Shown here: one piece after another, positions 38,087 through 45,528 of the stretch | Layout: every line of letters begins with the position of its first letter | How positions within the stretch are numbered: the stretch's first letter is position 1 | Assembly: GCA_903895845.1 (NCBI GenBank) | Contig: CAITVK010000019.1 | Coordinates: forward strand, 1 to 51,690 | Origin: an uncultured Chitinophagaceae bacterium | Lineage (GTDB): Bacteria; Bacteroidota; Bacteroidia; Chitinophagales; Chitinophagaceae | Length of the DNA: 51,690 bases | Direction of reading: 5' to 3' | Notes under the pieces: model-generated | The model's input: only the letters and a program-made list of their open reading frames with translations | The model's database searches: none | What the model was told of the DNA's origin: nothing | Translations under genes and position numbers: made by a program

Positions 38087-38719
38087 ATGAAAAGAATAGC
38101 ATTACTCCTCTTTAGTTTTATTTCAGTAGTATCCCATGCACAGCAAGCAACGACAGATTCCATAAATCAAGATGGACAGAGGCTGTTACGACTGCTTGAT
38201 GGCTCGAAAGTAGAAGAACTATGGCCGGCTGGTTATCAGGTAAACTGGGAATCAGGCGAGATAATCAAGGTTTCTAATAGCACGCATTCTACCCATTGTA
38301 GCGCCTTCGCAGCTTCTTTTTCCAAGAAAGTAGGAGCCTATTTGTTGCATCCTCCGGCACATGGTCAGAATCTGCTGGCTAATGCCCAGTTCGATTGGTT
38401 GCAATCTGAGGAAGCCGCCAAAGAAGGATGGCAAAAAGTAGCGAATGGCCTGGAGGCACAGAATCTTGCCAATAAAGGTTATCTGGTGGTAACAGCCATC
38501 AAAAACCCCGACGAAACAAAGCCCGGACATGTGGCTGTCATCAGGCCTATGGTAAAATCATTGGACTTACTGGCAGATGAAGGACCACAGGTAACACAAT
38601 CTGGTCGGGTCAATCATTACTCAATTCCGCTGATAAAAGGTTTTGCCAATCATCCTGGGGCATGGCCAAACGGTGTTATCTTCTATAAACACAATATAGA
38701 TTGGGCAAATATCAAATAA
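38087..38719 (+). CDS. Exported putative cysteine hydrolase, copy 2 (tandem paralogue)
   Basis: 210 residues, signal peptide MKRIALLLFSFISVVSHAQ. It repeats the preceding gene over its whole length. Cys in STHCSAFAASFSKKVG, LLANAQFDWLQ, GLEAQNLANKGYLVVT, His in KPGHVAVIRP and HPGAWPNGVIFYKH are kept. The first half and the segment after the His (VKSLDLLADEGPQVTQSG) have diverged. The two genes share a long near-identical 3' stretch around 38,000-38,034 and 38,653-38,687, a trace of recent duplication or gene conversion. The 17-base gap indicates one operon. Retention of the Cys and His in both copies suggests both are active. Confidence 0.85.
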   Translation: MKRIALLLFSFISVVSHAQQATTDSINQDGQRLLRLLDGSKVEELWPAGYQVNWESGEIIKVSNSTHSTHCSAFAASFSKKVGAYLLHPPAHGQNLLANAQFDWLQSEEAAKEGWQKVANGLEAQNLANKGYLVVTAIKNPDETKPGHVAVIRPMVKSLDLLADEGPQVTQSGRVNHYSIPLIKGFANHPGAWPNGVIFYKHNIDWANIK

Positions 38720-38740
38720 GTTGCGAAACGTTTCTGCGGT

Positions 38741-38774
38741 TTTGAAACAGGATAGGTCGGTTATATTACCTTTG
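38741..38774 (+). promoter_or_regulatory. Bacteroidota-type promoter, almost leaderless
   Basis: TTTG (38741-38744) and a perfect TAnnTTTG box, TACCTTTG (38767-38774), are 22 bases apart. A start site about seven bases further would be near 38780, only one or two bases before the ATG at 38782, so the transcript would have almost no leader. Confidence 0.6.
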
Positions 38775-38781
38775 CCGCCTT

Positions 38782-39255
38782 ATGCAGTTCAGTTTCAGCT
38801 ACGATAAAAATAAAACAATACAAGGACTACGCTACCATTTCTTTTCAAAGAAAGAAATAAAAGTGATGTTGATAGTGGTTAATGTATTTGCCATTATAGC
38901 AGCCATTTTATATTACAATCAAAAGATAAGACCCGAGCCGCTGATGCTTGGTAGTTGCATTTGGGTATGCATGATGATCAGTATCTGGTTTATCCTTCCC
39001 TATACAATCTATCGTAAATCTGCCACCTTCAAGGATAGTTACAATATCTTTATAACAGATGCGGGTATCCGACTAGAAAATGAACATGGTCATGTGATGT
39101 GGCCATGGGATACCTTTAGTAAATTTTACGAAAGCCCCCACTTCATTCACTTATATTTTGATGAGAAGTCCTTCTTTTTAGTCCCCAAGGAAACCCTCAC
39201 AGACGATATAAAACACGAGTTAAGGGGTATTTTAAAAGAAAGAATAGGCAGTTAG
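38782..39255 (+). CDS. YcxB-like membrane protein
   Basis: 157 residues. Two membrane segments (VMLIVVNVFAIIAAILYY and SCIWVCMMISIWFILPYTI) are followed by a soluble domain beginning YRKSATFKDSYNIFITDAGIRLENEHGHVMWPWDTFSKFYES, the YcxB pattern of strands around a conserved tryptophan. FDEKSFFLVPKETL and a C-terminal helix complete it. The family is widespread and its role is unknown. The gene has its own promoter and is followed by an AGTTATGAG inverted repeat before frr. Confidence 0.82.
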   Translation: MQFSFSYDKNKTIQGLRYHFFSKKEIKVMLIVVNVFAIIAAILYYNQKIRPEPLMLGSCIWVCMMISIWFILPYTIYRKSATFKDSYNIFITDAGIRLENEHGHVMWPWDTFSKFYESPHFIHLYFDEKSFFLVPKETLTDDIKHELRGILKERIGS

Positions 39256-39327
39256 TTATGAGTTATGAGTTATGAATTATGAGCGACTCTGACAACTCAT
39301 CACTCATAATTCATAACTCATAACTAA
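39252..39327. repeat. AGTTATGAG-type inverted repeat, copy 2
   Basis: The left arm (39252-39283) has three AGTTATG words and an AATTATGAG variant. The right arm (39303-39327) is complementary to 25 bases of it. The loop is about 20 bases. The left arm begins within the last codons of the YcxB-like gene, and the element separates it from frr. Confidence 0.9.
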
Positions 39328-39366
39328 TATCTTGCTTATTTTCGCGGCGATTTAAACAGAAAAACG

Positions 39367-39930
39367 ATGCAAGAAGATTTGGATTTTATTATAGAAGACA
39401 CCGAGGATAGTATGCAAAAAGCAATCAACCACCTCGAAAGCGAATTAGTGAAGATACGTGCCGGGAAGGTAAGCCCTACTATGTTGGACGGTATCACAGT
39501 TGAATATTACGATGCACCAACTCCTATCAATCAAGTAGCCAATGTTACCGTGCAAGATGCGCGTACCCTTACCATTCAACCTTGGGAGAAGAAGATGCTG
39601 GCACAGATAGATCGTGCGATCATGGGTGCAAATATTGGTGTGACGCCACAAAATGATGGCGTACAGATTCGTTTATTCATGCCACCACTCACCGAAGAAA
39701 GACGTAAGGAGCTATTTAAAAAGGCTAGTGCTGAAGGAGAACAAGCTAAAGTAGCTATCCGAAATATCCGTCGTGACGGTATTGAGCAAATCAAGAAGCT
39801 ACAGAAGGATGGTTTGAGTGAGGACATCGCCAAAGGCTCCGAAAAAACGGTGCAGGACATCACCGATAAATACATTGCACTAGTAGAAAAACACCTCGCC
39901 GCAAAGGAAAAGGAAATGATGACCATCTAG
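39367..39930 (+). CDS. frr: Ribosome recycling factor
   Basis: 187 residues, the usual length. Frr splits the post-termination ribosome together with EF-G. The sequence is collinear with known RRFs: helix I with SELVKIRAGKVSPTMLDGITVEYY, then TPINQVANVTVQDARTLTIQPW, IGVTPQNDGVQIRLFMPPLTEERRKEL, IRNIRRDGIEQIKKLQKDG and the final long helix DITDKYIALVEKHLAAKEKEMM. The start is the ATG after AAAAACG at 39367. It ends 93 bases from the convergent prfA gene, with a 22-bp inverted repeat between them. Finding frr and prfA end to end puts two termination and recycling genes in one neighbourhood. Confidence 0.97.
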   Translation: MQEDLDFIIEDTEDSMQKAINHLESELVKIRAGKVSPTMLDGITVEYYDAPTPINQVANVTVQDARTLTIQPWEKKMLAQIDRAIMGANIGVTPQNDGVQIRLFMPPLTEERRKELFKKASAEGEQAKVAIRNIRRDGIEQIKKLQKDGLSEDIAKGSEKTVQDITDKYIALVEKHLAAKEKEMMTI

Positions 39931-39940
39931 TATTGTTTTA

Positions 39941-40014
39941 AATTTTAAGTTTTGAATTTTAAATCAAGGTAGTCGAAAGGCTTCTTTTTAACTTAAAATT
40001 CAAAACTTAAAATT
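39941..40014. repeat. 22-bp perfect inverted repeat between frr and prfA
   Basis: Arms 39941-39962 (AATTTTAAGTTTTGAATTTTAA) and 39993-40014 are perfect reverse complements around a 30-base loop. The sequence is AT-only apart from a few G or C. It lies between two convergent genes and could act as a terminator for both, although it has no GC-rich stem. Confidence 0.7.
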
Positions 40015-40022
40015 CAAAATAA

Positions 40023-41087
40023 TTATTGCTCCGTCGCCATCTTCTCGGCGTTCTCTGCCAATTGGAGTGCTTCTATAAAATCATCAATATCTCCACCTAT
40101 CACCGCATCTAAATTATAAGAAGTAAGGTTAATCCGGTGGTCAGTCACACGACCTTGAGGCCAGTTGTAGGTTCTTATTTTAGCACTTCTGTCCCCCGTA
40201 CTCACCAATGTCTTACGGTGTCTCGAAATCTCATCTTCTATCTTTCGCACCTTTTCTTCGTATAGTTTAGTACGCATGATGCCAAAAGCTTTCTCTTTAT
40301 TTCCCAACTGATTACGTTCTGTCTGGCAAATTACCACCAAGCCGGTAGGAATGTGCGTCAACTGAACTTTGGTTTCTACCTTATTTACGTTTTGTCCACC
40401 AGCACCACCACTTCGCGAAGTTTCCATCTTCACATCTGCTGGGTTCAATTCAAAATCCACTTCTTCCGCTTCGGGCATCACTGCTACAGTCGCTGCCGAT
40501 GTGTGTACCCTTCCTTGCGTTTCAGTTGCAGGAACACGTTGAACACGGTGTACCCCACTTTCAAACTTCAAAGTACCATATACATCTTCGCCCGTTACTT
40601 CTATAATTACCTCCTTGTATCCTCCCGATGTTCCCTCATTTTCACTGGTAATGGCTGTCTTCCAACCTTTTTTAGAGCAATAGCGTAAGTACATCCCTAA
40701 CAAATCTCCCACAAACAAACTCGCTTCATCGCCACCAGTTCCTGCCCTCAATTCTATCATGGCATTCTTATCGTCCTGAGGATCTTTCGGTATCAATAGT
40801 TTAGTCAATAATTTCTCTAATGACGTCTTTTGTTCATCCAGTTCTGGTAGTTCCATTTTTGCCAGTTCCTTCAGTTCTTCATCGCCAGTATTCAGGTTCT
40901 CACGCAGAAAATCGTAGTCGGCAATCACTTTTTTATATTGGTTATAAGGTATCACAATCTTTTCAAGTGCGCGATATTCCTTGCTGTATTTGCCAAACTC
41001 TTGTTGGTTATTAATAATTTCTGGATTGGTCAATGCCACGCCCACTTGTTCAAATCTTGCTTGTATTGCGTCTAGTTTGTCTAACAT
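40023..41087 (-). CDS. prfA: Peptide chain release factor 1
   Basis: 354 residues. RF1 reads UAA and UAG and triggers peptide release. The catalytic GGQ is in [15 protein letters not shown] near residue 229, and the domain around it ([29 protein letters not shown]) is typical of RF1. [19 protein letters not shown] and [20 protein letters not shown] are also present, as is the [16 protein letters not shown] block near the C-terminus. The ATG at 41087 is preceded on the minus strand by a TACTTTTG box (41134-41127) matching TAnnTTTG, with no clear -33 element. It is convergent with frr. Confidence 0.97.
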   Translation of the reverse strand: MLDKLDAIQARFEQVGVALTNPEIINNQQEFGKYSKEYRALEKIVIPYNQYKKVIADYDFLRENLNTGDEELKELAKMELPELDEQKTSLEKLLTKLLIPKDPQDDKNAMIELRAGTGGDEASLFVGDLLGMYLRYCSKKGWKTAITSENEGTSGGYKEVIIEVTGEDVYGTLKFESGVHRVQRVPATETQGRVHTSAATVAVMPEAEEVDFELNPADVKMETSRSGGAGGQNVNKVETKVQLTHIPTGLVVICQTERNQLGNKEKAFGIMRTKLYEEKVRKIEDEISRHRKTLVSTGDRSAKIRTYNWPQGRVTDHRINLTSYNLDAVIGGDIDDFIEALQLAENAEKMATEQ

Positions 41088-41277
41088 TCCTTGTTGCTAT
41101 TTATCCTTTTTCTCTTTTAAAGGTTGCAAAAGTACAGTATTGAAGCTTAAGGAGCGTAGTTTTTGCCACTGAAGCATGGAAGAAGTCACGGGAATGAACG
41201 TATATACAAGCCAAATGTGACATCTTTCCCTCTCAAATATCTATTTCTAATTAAGTGGTAAGCCGAAAGCTGGTTTT

Positions 41278-41487
41278 ATCTTGGTCAGTACAAGTCTTAC
41301 TGAGGTCAGTAAAAGCTTTACTGACCAAGATACAAGACTTACTGGGTAAGATACAAGACTTACTGACGTCAGTAAGAGGTTTACTGAGGTCAGTAAAAGC
41401 TTTACTGACCAAGATACAAGACTTACTGGGTAAGATACAAGCTTTACTGACGTCAGTAAGAGGTTTACTGACGTCAGTTATAGCATC
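41278..41487. repeat. 21-bp tandem array with palindromic cores, about ten units
   Basis: Units start every 21 bases from 41299 to 41467, with one decayed unit before (41278). Four unit types occur in the order A-B-C-D, A-B-C-D, D'. A is ACTGAGGTCAGTAAAAGCTTT, B ACTGACCAAGATACAAGACTT, C ACTGGGTAAGATACAAGACTT and D ACTGACGTCAGTAAGAGGTTT. Units 1-4 and 5-8 are almost identical, giving an 84-bp super-repeat. D holds the 12-base palindrome ACTGACGTCAGT, and A holds AAAGCTTT across the junction. The array fills the middle of the 484-base gap 41088-41571; nothing else is seen there. Confidence 0.92.
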
Positions 41488-41571
41488 AAGAATAGTTGTA
41501 AATCTGAAAAGAGAGAACCGTTATTTGGATATAATATTTGTATTTGCACCTATGTAACGGGGTAAAGTATT

Positions 41572-42714
41572 TTATTTCACTTGCCTTCCCTTCCAGCTAT
41601 ACTTGCCAAACATGCCGAAACAACCTGCCAGACTAGTGTATAGGATGTGCGGTAATTGTAAGAACACATTTTTCCAATGTAGCTGTATAGAGAAGAAGGC
41701 GGCAATATGGACAGCAAAACTGGCTTCTATCCAAGTTTTCAGGAAGAGCAATAAGAGCCAGAAAACAAATATTGGTGGATGAAAGATTGCCGCAAAGGGG
41801 AGCAGTAGCAAGCCAATATTAAGTAATAACACCATCCACAATACTACCACTACACTGATGTCTTTGTACTTATTTGTTTTACTTGCCCAACGGATGCGCT
41901 GATTGATAAATCCATTAAGCGTGGGCATAGGCAATGTTTCGATGATGGCTTTGGGACTAAATACATATCCCATCCTGTTGGGATAAACGGATTTTATCTT
42001 GTTCATCAACAGCATATCATCGCCACTAGCAATATTGTCGATGCCTTTAAAGCCATTTACTTCATAGAAAACTTCCTTTTTATACGCCAGATTAGCGCCG
42101 TTGCACATAGCGTGTAACCCTGCAGAAACAGCCGCAGCCGTAATACCTTGCAACGCCATAAAGTCGAGACATTGAAAAGTTTGTAAGATACTGCCATCAT
42201 TGGTAAACGCTACTGGGCCACCAGCAAACACAGGGTTGTTCTCCTGAATATAGGCATCGTAAGTAGCCAACCAGTCTTTACCAGCAATACAATCCGCATC
42301 GGTAGTTAAAATCCATTCATTTTTAGATAAAGAAATACCTGTTTCTATTGCTTTCTTTTTGTATGAATTAAGCTGTTTGCCATCCAGTATCTTAGACAAT
42401 TCTGCGAGGCGGATGTTGGGGTATTGGTTGCTAAAGCCAGAAACGATGGCAGGAGTCGTATCGGTAGAGAAATCATCAATCACAATTACTTCCCATAAAT
42501 AACTTGGATAATTCTGTTGAATGATGGACTGTAATAATCCCCCAATATTCTCTTTCTCATTGCGTGCAGGAATCAGGATAGTAAAAGAAGTTTTGGGGGA
42601 ATGAGCGGGTTGCGGAACAAATGGGCGTAGTTTGATGAACCAATGCTTGTACAATAGCATGATAACTGCATAAAAAACAAACAATATACCAACCATACCA
42701 GCTATTACATACAT
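41572..42714 (-). CDS. Glycosyltransferase family 2, membrane-bound
   Basis: 380 residues. An N-terminal membrane helix (VIAGMVGILFVFYAVIMLLY) is followed by a GT-A domain. ILIPARNEKENIG near residue 53 is the nucleotide-sugar entry, WEVIVIDDFSTD the first Asp motif, TTDADCIAG the DxD-like metal site, and QRIRWASK matches the Q/RxxRW acceptor motif of processive family-2 enzymes. Four hydrophobic segments follow at the C-terminus (VVVLWMVLLLNIGLLLLPFAAIF and on). It probably builds or extends a surface polysaccharide at the membrane; the product is unknown. It is divergent from the sigma-factor gene, and its 3' end abuts the 21-bp array. Confidence 0.9.
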   Translation of the reverse strand: MYVIAGMVGILFVFYAVIMLLYKHWFIKLRPFVPQPAHSPKTSFTILIPARNEKENIGGLLQSIIQQNYPSYLWEVIVIDDFSTDTTPAIVSGFSNQYPNIRLAELSKILDGKQLNSYKKKAIETGISLSKNEWILTTDADCIAGKDWLATYDAYIQENNPVFAGGPVAFTNDGSILQTFQCLDFMALQGITAAAVSAGLHAMCNGANLAYKKEVFYEVNGFKGIDNIASGDDMLLMNKIKSVYPNRMGYVFSPKAIIETLPMPTLNGFINQRIRWASKTNKYKDISVVVVLWMVLLLNIGLLLLPFAAIFHPPIFVFWLLLLFLKTWIEASFAVHIAAFFSIQLHWKNVFLQLPHILYTSLAGCFGMFGKYSWKGRQVK

Positions 42715-42821
42715 AGGACAAAGAAACGACTTGGCGGTTAATAAATGTCAACACGGTGTAATTAGTTAGTTCAATTAAGTTTTAAAAGCAGTAATAGATT
42801 GCATTAAAACGGATTTAAACT

Positions 42822-42848
42822 TTTGAATAGTCAAAAAGTCTATCTTAG
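42822..42848 (+). promoter_or_regulatory. Possible promoter of the ECF sigma operon
   Basis: TTTG (42822-42825) and TATCTTAG (42841-42848) resemble the Bacteroidota boxes, but the spacer is only 15 bases, shorter than usual. The ATG follows 24 bases later. Confidence 0.35.
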
Positions 42849-42872
42849 CGACATTCCAAAAAATAAGGTTGC

Positions 42873-43418
42873 ATGCATTTAGAAGATAGGGAACTGCTTG
42901 ATCTTTTTAGAGACACCTCTACGAAAGAAGTGGCATTTACGGCCATTATCAAGAAGTTTCAGGAGAGACTTTATTGGCATGTGCGTAAGATGGTCATCAG
43001 CCACGAGGACAGTAATGATATTCTTCAAAATGTATTCATTAAGGTCTGGAAAGGGTTGGAGAATTTTAGGGAAGACAGTCAGTTGTACACTTGGTTATAC
43101 CGGGTTGCAACGAATGAATGCCTTACTTTTTTGGAACAACGCAAAAAGAAAGCAACCATCAGCCTGACAGATGATGAAAATGGCTTGAGTAACACGATCA
43201 AAGCAGATAAGAACTTTGACGCTAACAAACTAGAATGGAAGTTGCAACTCGCCATTCAGAGTTTACCCGAACGGCAGCGTTTGGTTTTTAACCTGAGATA
43301 TTACGATGCAATGCCTTACGAGAAGATGAGTAAGATATTGGAGACGAGTGAAGGGGCATTGAAAGCGAGTTATCACCATGCAGCAAAGAAAATTGAGCAA
43401 TATATTTTGAATAGTTAA
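42873..43418 (+). CDS. RNA polymerase sigma factor, ECF (sigma-70) family
   Basis: 181 residues. Region 2 is visible in HVRKMVISHEDSNDILQNVFIKVWKGLENF followed by LYTWLYRVATNECL. Region 4 is LQLAIQSLPERQRLVFNLRYYDAMPYEKMSKILETSEGALKASYHHA, with a helix-turn-helix. It directs RNA polymerase to a small regulon in response to an envelope signal. The next gene, 35 bases on, encodes a single-pass membrane protein that probably holds it inactive. The third gene encodes a periplasmic protein, which completes the common Bacteroidota sigma/membrane/periplasm triplet. Confidence 0.93.
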   Translation: MHLEDRELLDLFRDTSTKEVAFTAIIKKFQERLYWHVRKMVISHEDSNDILQNVFIKVWKGLENFREDSQLYTWLYRVATNECLTFLEQRKKKATISLTDDENGLSNTIKADKNFDANKLEWKLQLAIQSLPERQRLVFNLRYYDAMPYEKMSKILETSEGALKASYHHAAKKIEQYILNS

Positions 43419-43453
43419 ACATTTGGGAATTGACAAGGTCAATGTGAATAGAA

Positions 43454-44179
43454 ATGAAAAATAGTAAGACTATATTACACGAAAGTTTAGGAAAAAAGAT
43501 GCTGGAACAAAGCATCCAACTTCCCTATGCCGTGCCCGAAGGTTACTTCGATAGTTTGGCTACCACAGTGCTTCAACAACTACCAAAAGAAGAAGCGCAA
43601 CTCCCCATTGTTTCACAGCCGGTTTATGCTGTGCCCGAAGGTTATTTTGATGGATTATCCAACAGTATATTGTCAAGGGTTACCGCTTCATTACAAGAAT
43701 CTGCGGATGAATTAGCTACAATTGCCCCTGTTCTGCATACTATTTCCAGTCAGTTGCCTTATCAGGCTCCAGAGGGATATTTCGATAACCTATCGGTTAA
43801 TATGCAATCGACAGAACAACCGCAGGTTGCAAAAGTCATTTCTATCACGGGTAGGATACTTTGGTTGAGGAAGGCTGTAGCAGCTTCCATTGTAGGTGTT
43901 ATTTTGTTGGGAGCTACTGTCTTTTATCAAAGAGGAAATGGTGATACTTATGCCTCTTATAAGAATGTAGATTTAAATAAAAGTGTAAACAAATTGTCGG
44001 ATGATGATTTGATTAAGTATCTGGACAACGATTATATTGCATCAAATACAGAGACAATTATATTGGATGATGGTGCAGCACCTTCATTGGAACAGGATGC
44101 ACAAACTGTTCCAGACGATGACTTAACTCAGTATTTGCATGAGGCATCAACCCACAAGAGACGTAAAAAAGGAATTTAA
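43454..44179 (+). CDS. Single-pass membrane protein with three PEGYFD motifs (probable anti-sigma partner)
   Basis: 241 residues. The N-terminal cytoplasmic part has three copies of a short motif: YAVPEGYFDSLATTVL, YAVPEGYFDGLSNSIL and YQAPEGYFDNLSVNM, at about residues 25, 57 and 112. A membrane helix (AVAASIVGVILLGATVFY) at about residues 140-157 separates it from an acidic C-terminal part (DDDLIKYLDNDYI, DDDLTQYLHEA). Orientation and position fit an anti-sigma regulator whose N-terminus binds the sigma factor, but there is no zinc-finger (HxxxCxxC) anti-sigma domain. The repeated motif may be the sigma-binding element. That role is inference from gene order. Confidence 0.75.
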   Translation: MKNSKTILHESLGKKMLEQSIQLPYAVPEGYFDSLATTVLQQLPKEEAQLPIVSQPVYAVPEGYFDGLSNSILSRVTASLQESADELATIAPVLHTISSQLPYQAPEGYFDNLSVNMQSTEQPQVAKVISITGRILWLRKAVAASIVGVILLGATVFYQRGNGDTYASYKNVDLNKSVNKLSDDDLIKYLDNDYIASNTETIILDDGAAPSLEQDAQTVPDDDLTQYLHEASTHKRRKKGI

Positions 44180-44203
44180 CACACGAAGACACCTTTGATC
44201 AGA

Positions 44204-44647
44204 ATGAGAATACAGCGCTTTATCATATTAATTTCACTACTTGCCGTCAATGTTCTTGAAGCGCAAAGCCCCCCCAATAAACAATCTTCCATACAAGCAT
44301 TGAAGGTGGCTTTTATTACCAAGGACTTATACCTTACTTCTGAAGAGGCGCAAAAGTTCTGGCCTGTCTACAATGCCTACACCGAAGAACTCAAGAAAAT
44401 TAAGAATGATACAAAGAATGATGTGCTGATGGGAGAGGAAAAGTCTTTGACTGTTAAAAAAAAGTACAATATAGAGTTTAAAAAGATACTGGCATCCGAT
44501 GAAAGAGCCAATAAAGTGTTCCTCGCAGACCGTGATTTCGCCAATTTTATCAAGAAAGAACTGCAAGAACGTCAAAGAATGCGTGCCTTACGCTTCGGTG
44601 ATATTGATAAAAACAACAAGCCAGTTACTCCACAAACAGACTATTAA
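44204..44647 (+). CDS. Periplasmic protein of the ECF sigma operon (Spy/sensor-like)
   Basis: 147 residues from the ATG at 44204; a TTG three codons earlier is less likely. The signal peptide is MRIQRFIILISLLAVNVLEAQ. The mature part is almost all helix and highly charged: ALKVAFITKDLYLTSEEAQKFWPVYNAYTEELKKI, then KKYNIEFKKILASDERANKVF and FIKKELQERQRMRALR. This is the pattern of small helical periplasmic proteins that follow ECF sigma genes in Bacteroidota and resemble Spy/CpxP. It may sense envelope stress. It lies 24 bases after the membrane-protein gene, so the three form one operon. Confidence 0.8.
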   Translation: MRIQRFIILISLLAVNVLEAQSPPNKQSSIQALKVAFITKDLYLTSEEAQKFWPVYNAYTEELKKIKNDTKNDVLMGEEKSLTVKKKYNIEFKKILASDERANKVFLADRDFANFIKKELQERQRMRALRFGDIDKNNKPVTPQTDY

Positions 44648-44758
44648 CCCCTCTAAATAAGGCGTTAGTCCGCTTTTAACAAAACCTTGTGGCGCTGTTC
44701 TGCTGAGTTTGCATTTACTCATTATCTTTATTTTCAATTAATCAATTAAATTACAATT

Positions 44759-45454
44759 ATGGAAGGAAGAAAATATCGTGTGTTATTGTGTGAAGATGAT
44801 ACCAACTTAGGGATGGTATTGAAGAATTATTTAGAATTGAATGACTATGAAGTAGTGTTGGAACGTGATGGCAGGCTAGGCTTTGCAGCGTTTCAACGAG
44901 AAAAGTTCGACATCTGTTTGTTGGATGTAATGATGCCTCACGTGGATGGATTTACCTTGGCAAACGATATCAGGGATATTGATCCGGATGTGCCTTTGTT
45001 CTTTTTGAGCGCAAAGACAATGAAGGAAGATATTATCAGCGGGTATAAATTGGGTGCTGACGACTACATCACCAAACCATTTGATAGTGACGTGTTGTTG
45101 TTGAAGATAAAAGCGATTCTAAAACGTAACGAAGAAGAAACCCGAATCAGTGAAAACACTGAGTTTGATATGGGTGGGTATCATTTCAATCCAAAGTTAA
45201 GACAACTGATCATCAATGGTAACATACAAGTACTGTCTCCAAAAGAAAATGATTTGTTGAAGATGTTGGCTGAACATAAGAACGATTTGTTGTCTCGCGA
45301 AAAGGCTTTGAAACGCATCTGGGGAAGCGATACCTATTTCAATGGTCGTAGTATGGATGTTTACATTGCAAAACTTCGTAAATATCTGAAAGAAGATCCG
45401 AAGATTGAAATTGTAAACATTCATGGTAATGGATTTAGGTTGGTAGCACCTTAA
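44759..45454 (+). CDS. OmpR/RprY-type response regulator
   Basis: 231 residues. The receiver domain has the acidic pair in LLCEDD near residue 10, the phosphoacceptor Asp in CLLDVMMPHVDGF near 58, and the conserved Lys in TKPF near 107. The DNA-binding winged helix follows (LSPKENDLLKMLAEHKNDLLSREKALKRIWG, SMDVYIAKLRKYL, IVNIHGNGFRLVAP). The sequence resembles the RprY group of Bacteroidota. No histidine kinase lies next to it, so its partner is elsewhere. A TATCTTTA box (44723-44730) lies upstream, without a good -33 element. It is convergent with guaB. Confidence 0.92.
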   Translation: MEGRKYRVLLCEDDTNLGMVLKNYLELNDYEVVLERDGRLGFAAFQREKFDICLLDVMMPHVDGFTLANDIRDIDPDVPLFFLSAKTMKEDIISGYKLGADDYITKPFDSDVLLLKIKAILKRNEEETRISENTEFDMGGYHFNPKLRQLIINGNIQVLSPKENDLLKMLAEHKNDLLSREKALKRIWGSDTYFNGRSMDVYIAKLRKYLKEDPKIEIVNIHGNGFRLVAP

Positions 45455-45474
45455 AAAGAAATAGTTAATAAAAC

Positions 45475-45511
45475 AAAAGAGCCACTCCGTATTACACAGA
45501 GTGGCTCTTTT
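45475..45511. terminator. Bidirectional terminator between the response regulator and guaB
   Basis: A perfect 13-bp stem (45475-45487 with 45499-45511, AAAAGAGCCACTC) and an 11-base loop. The stem has A/T ends on both sides, so it ends in a T-run on either strand. It is 20 bases after one stop codon and just before the other. Confidence 0.9.
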
Positions 45512-45528
45512 GTTATTAGTAATAATCT

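Noticed and set aside
41255-41557. 100-codon open frame with GTG start running through the 21-bp array, with leucine heptads
   Set aside because: The frame exists because the unit is seven codons long; no promoter, no ATG, and the leucine pattern is a consequence of the repeat.
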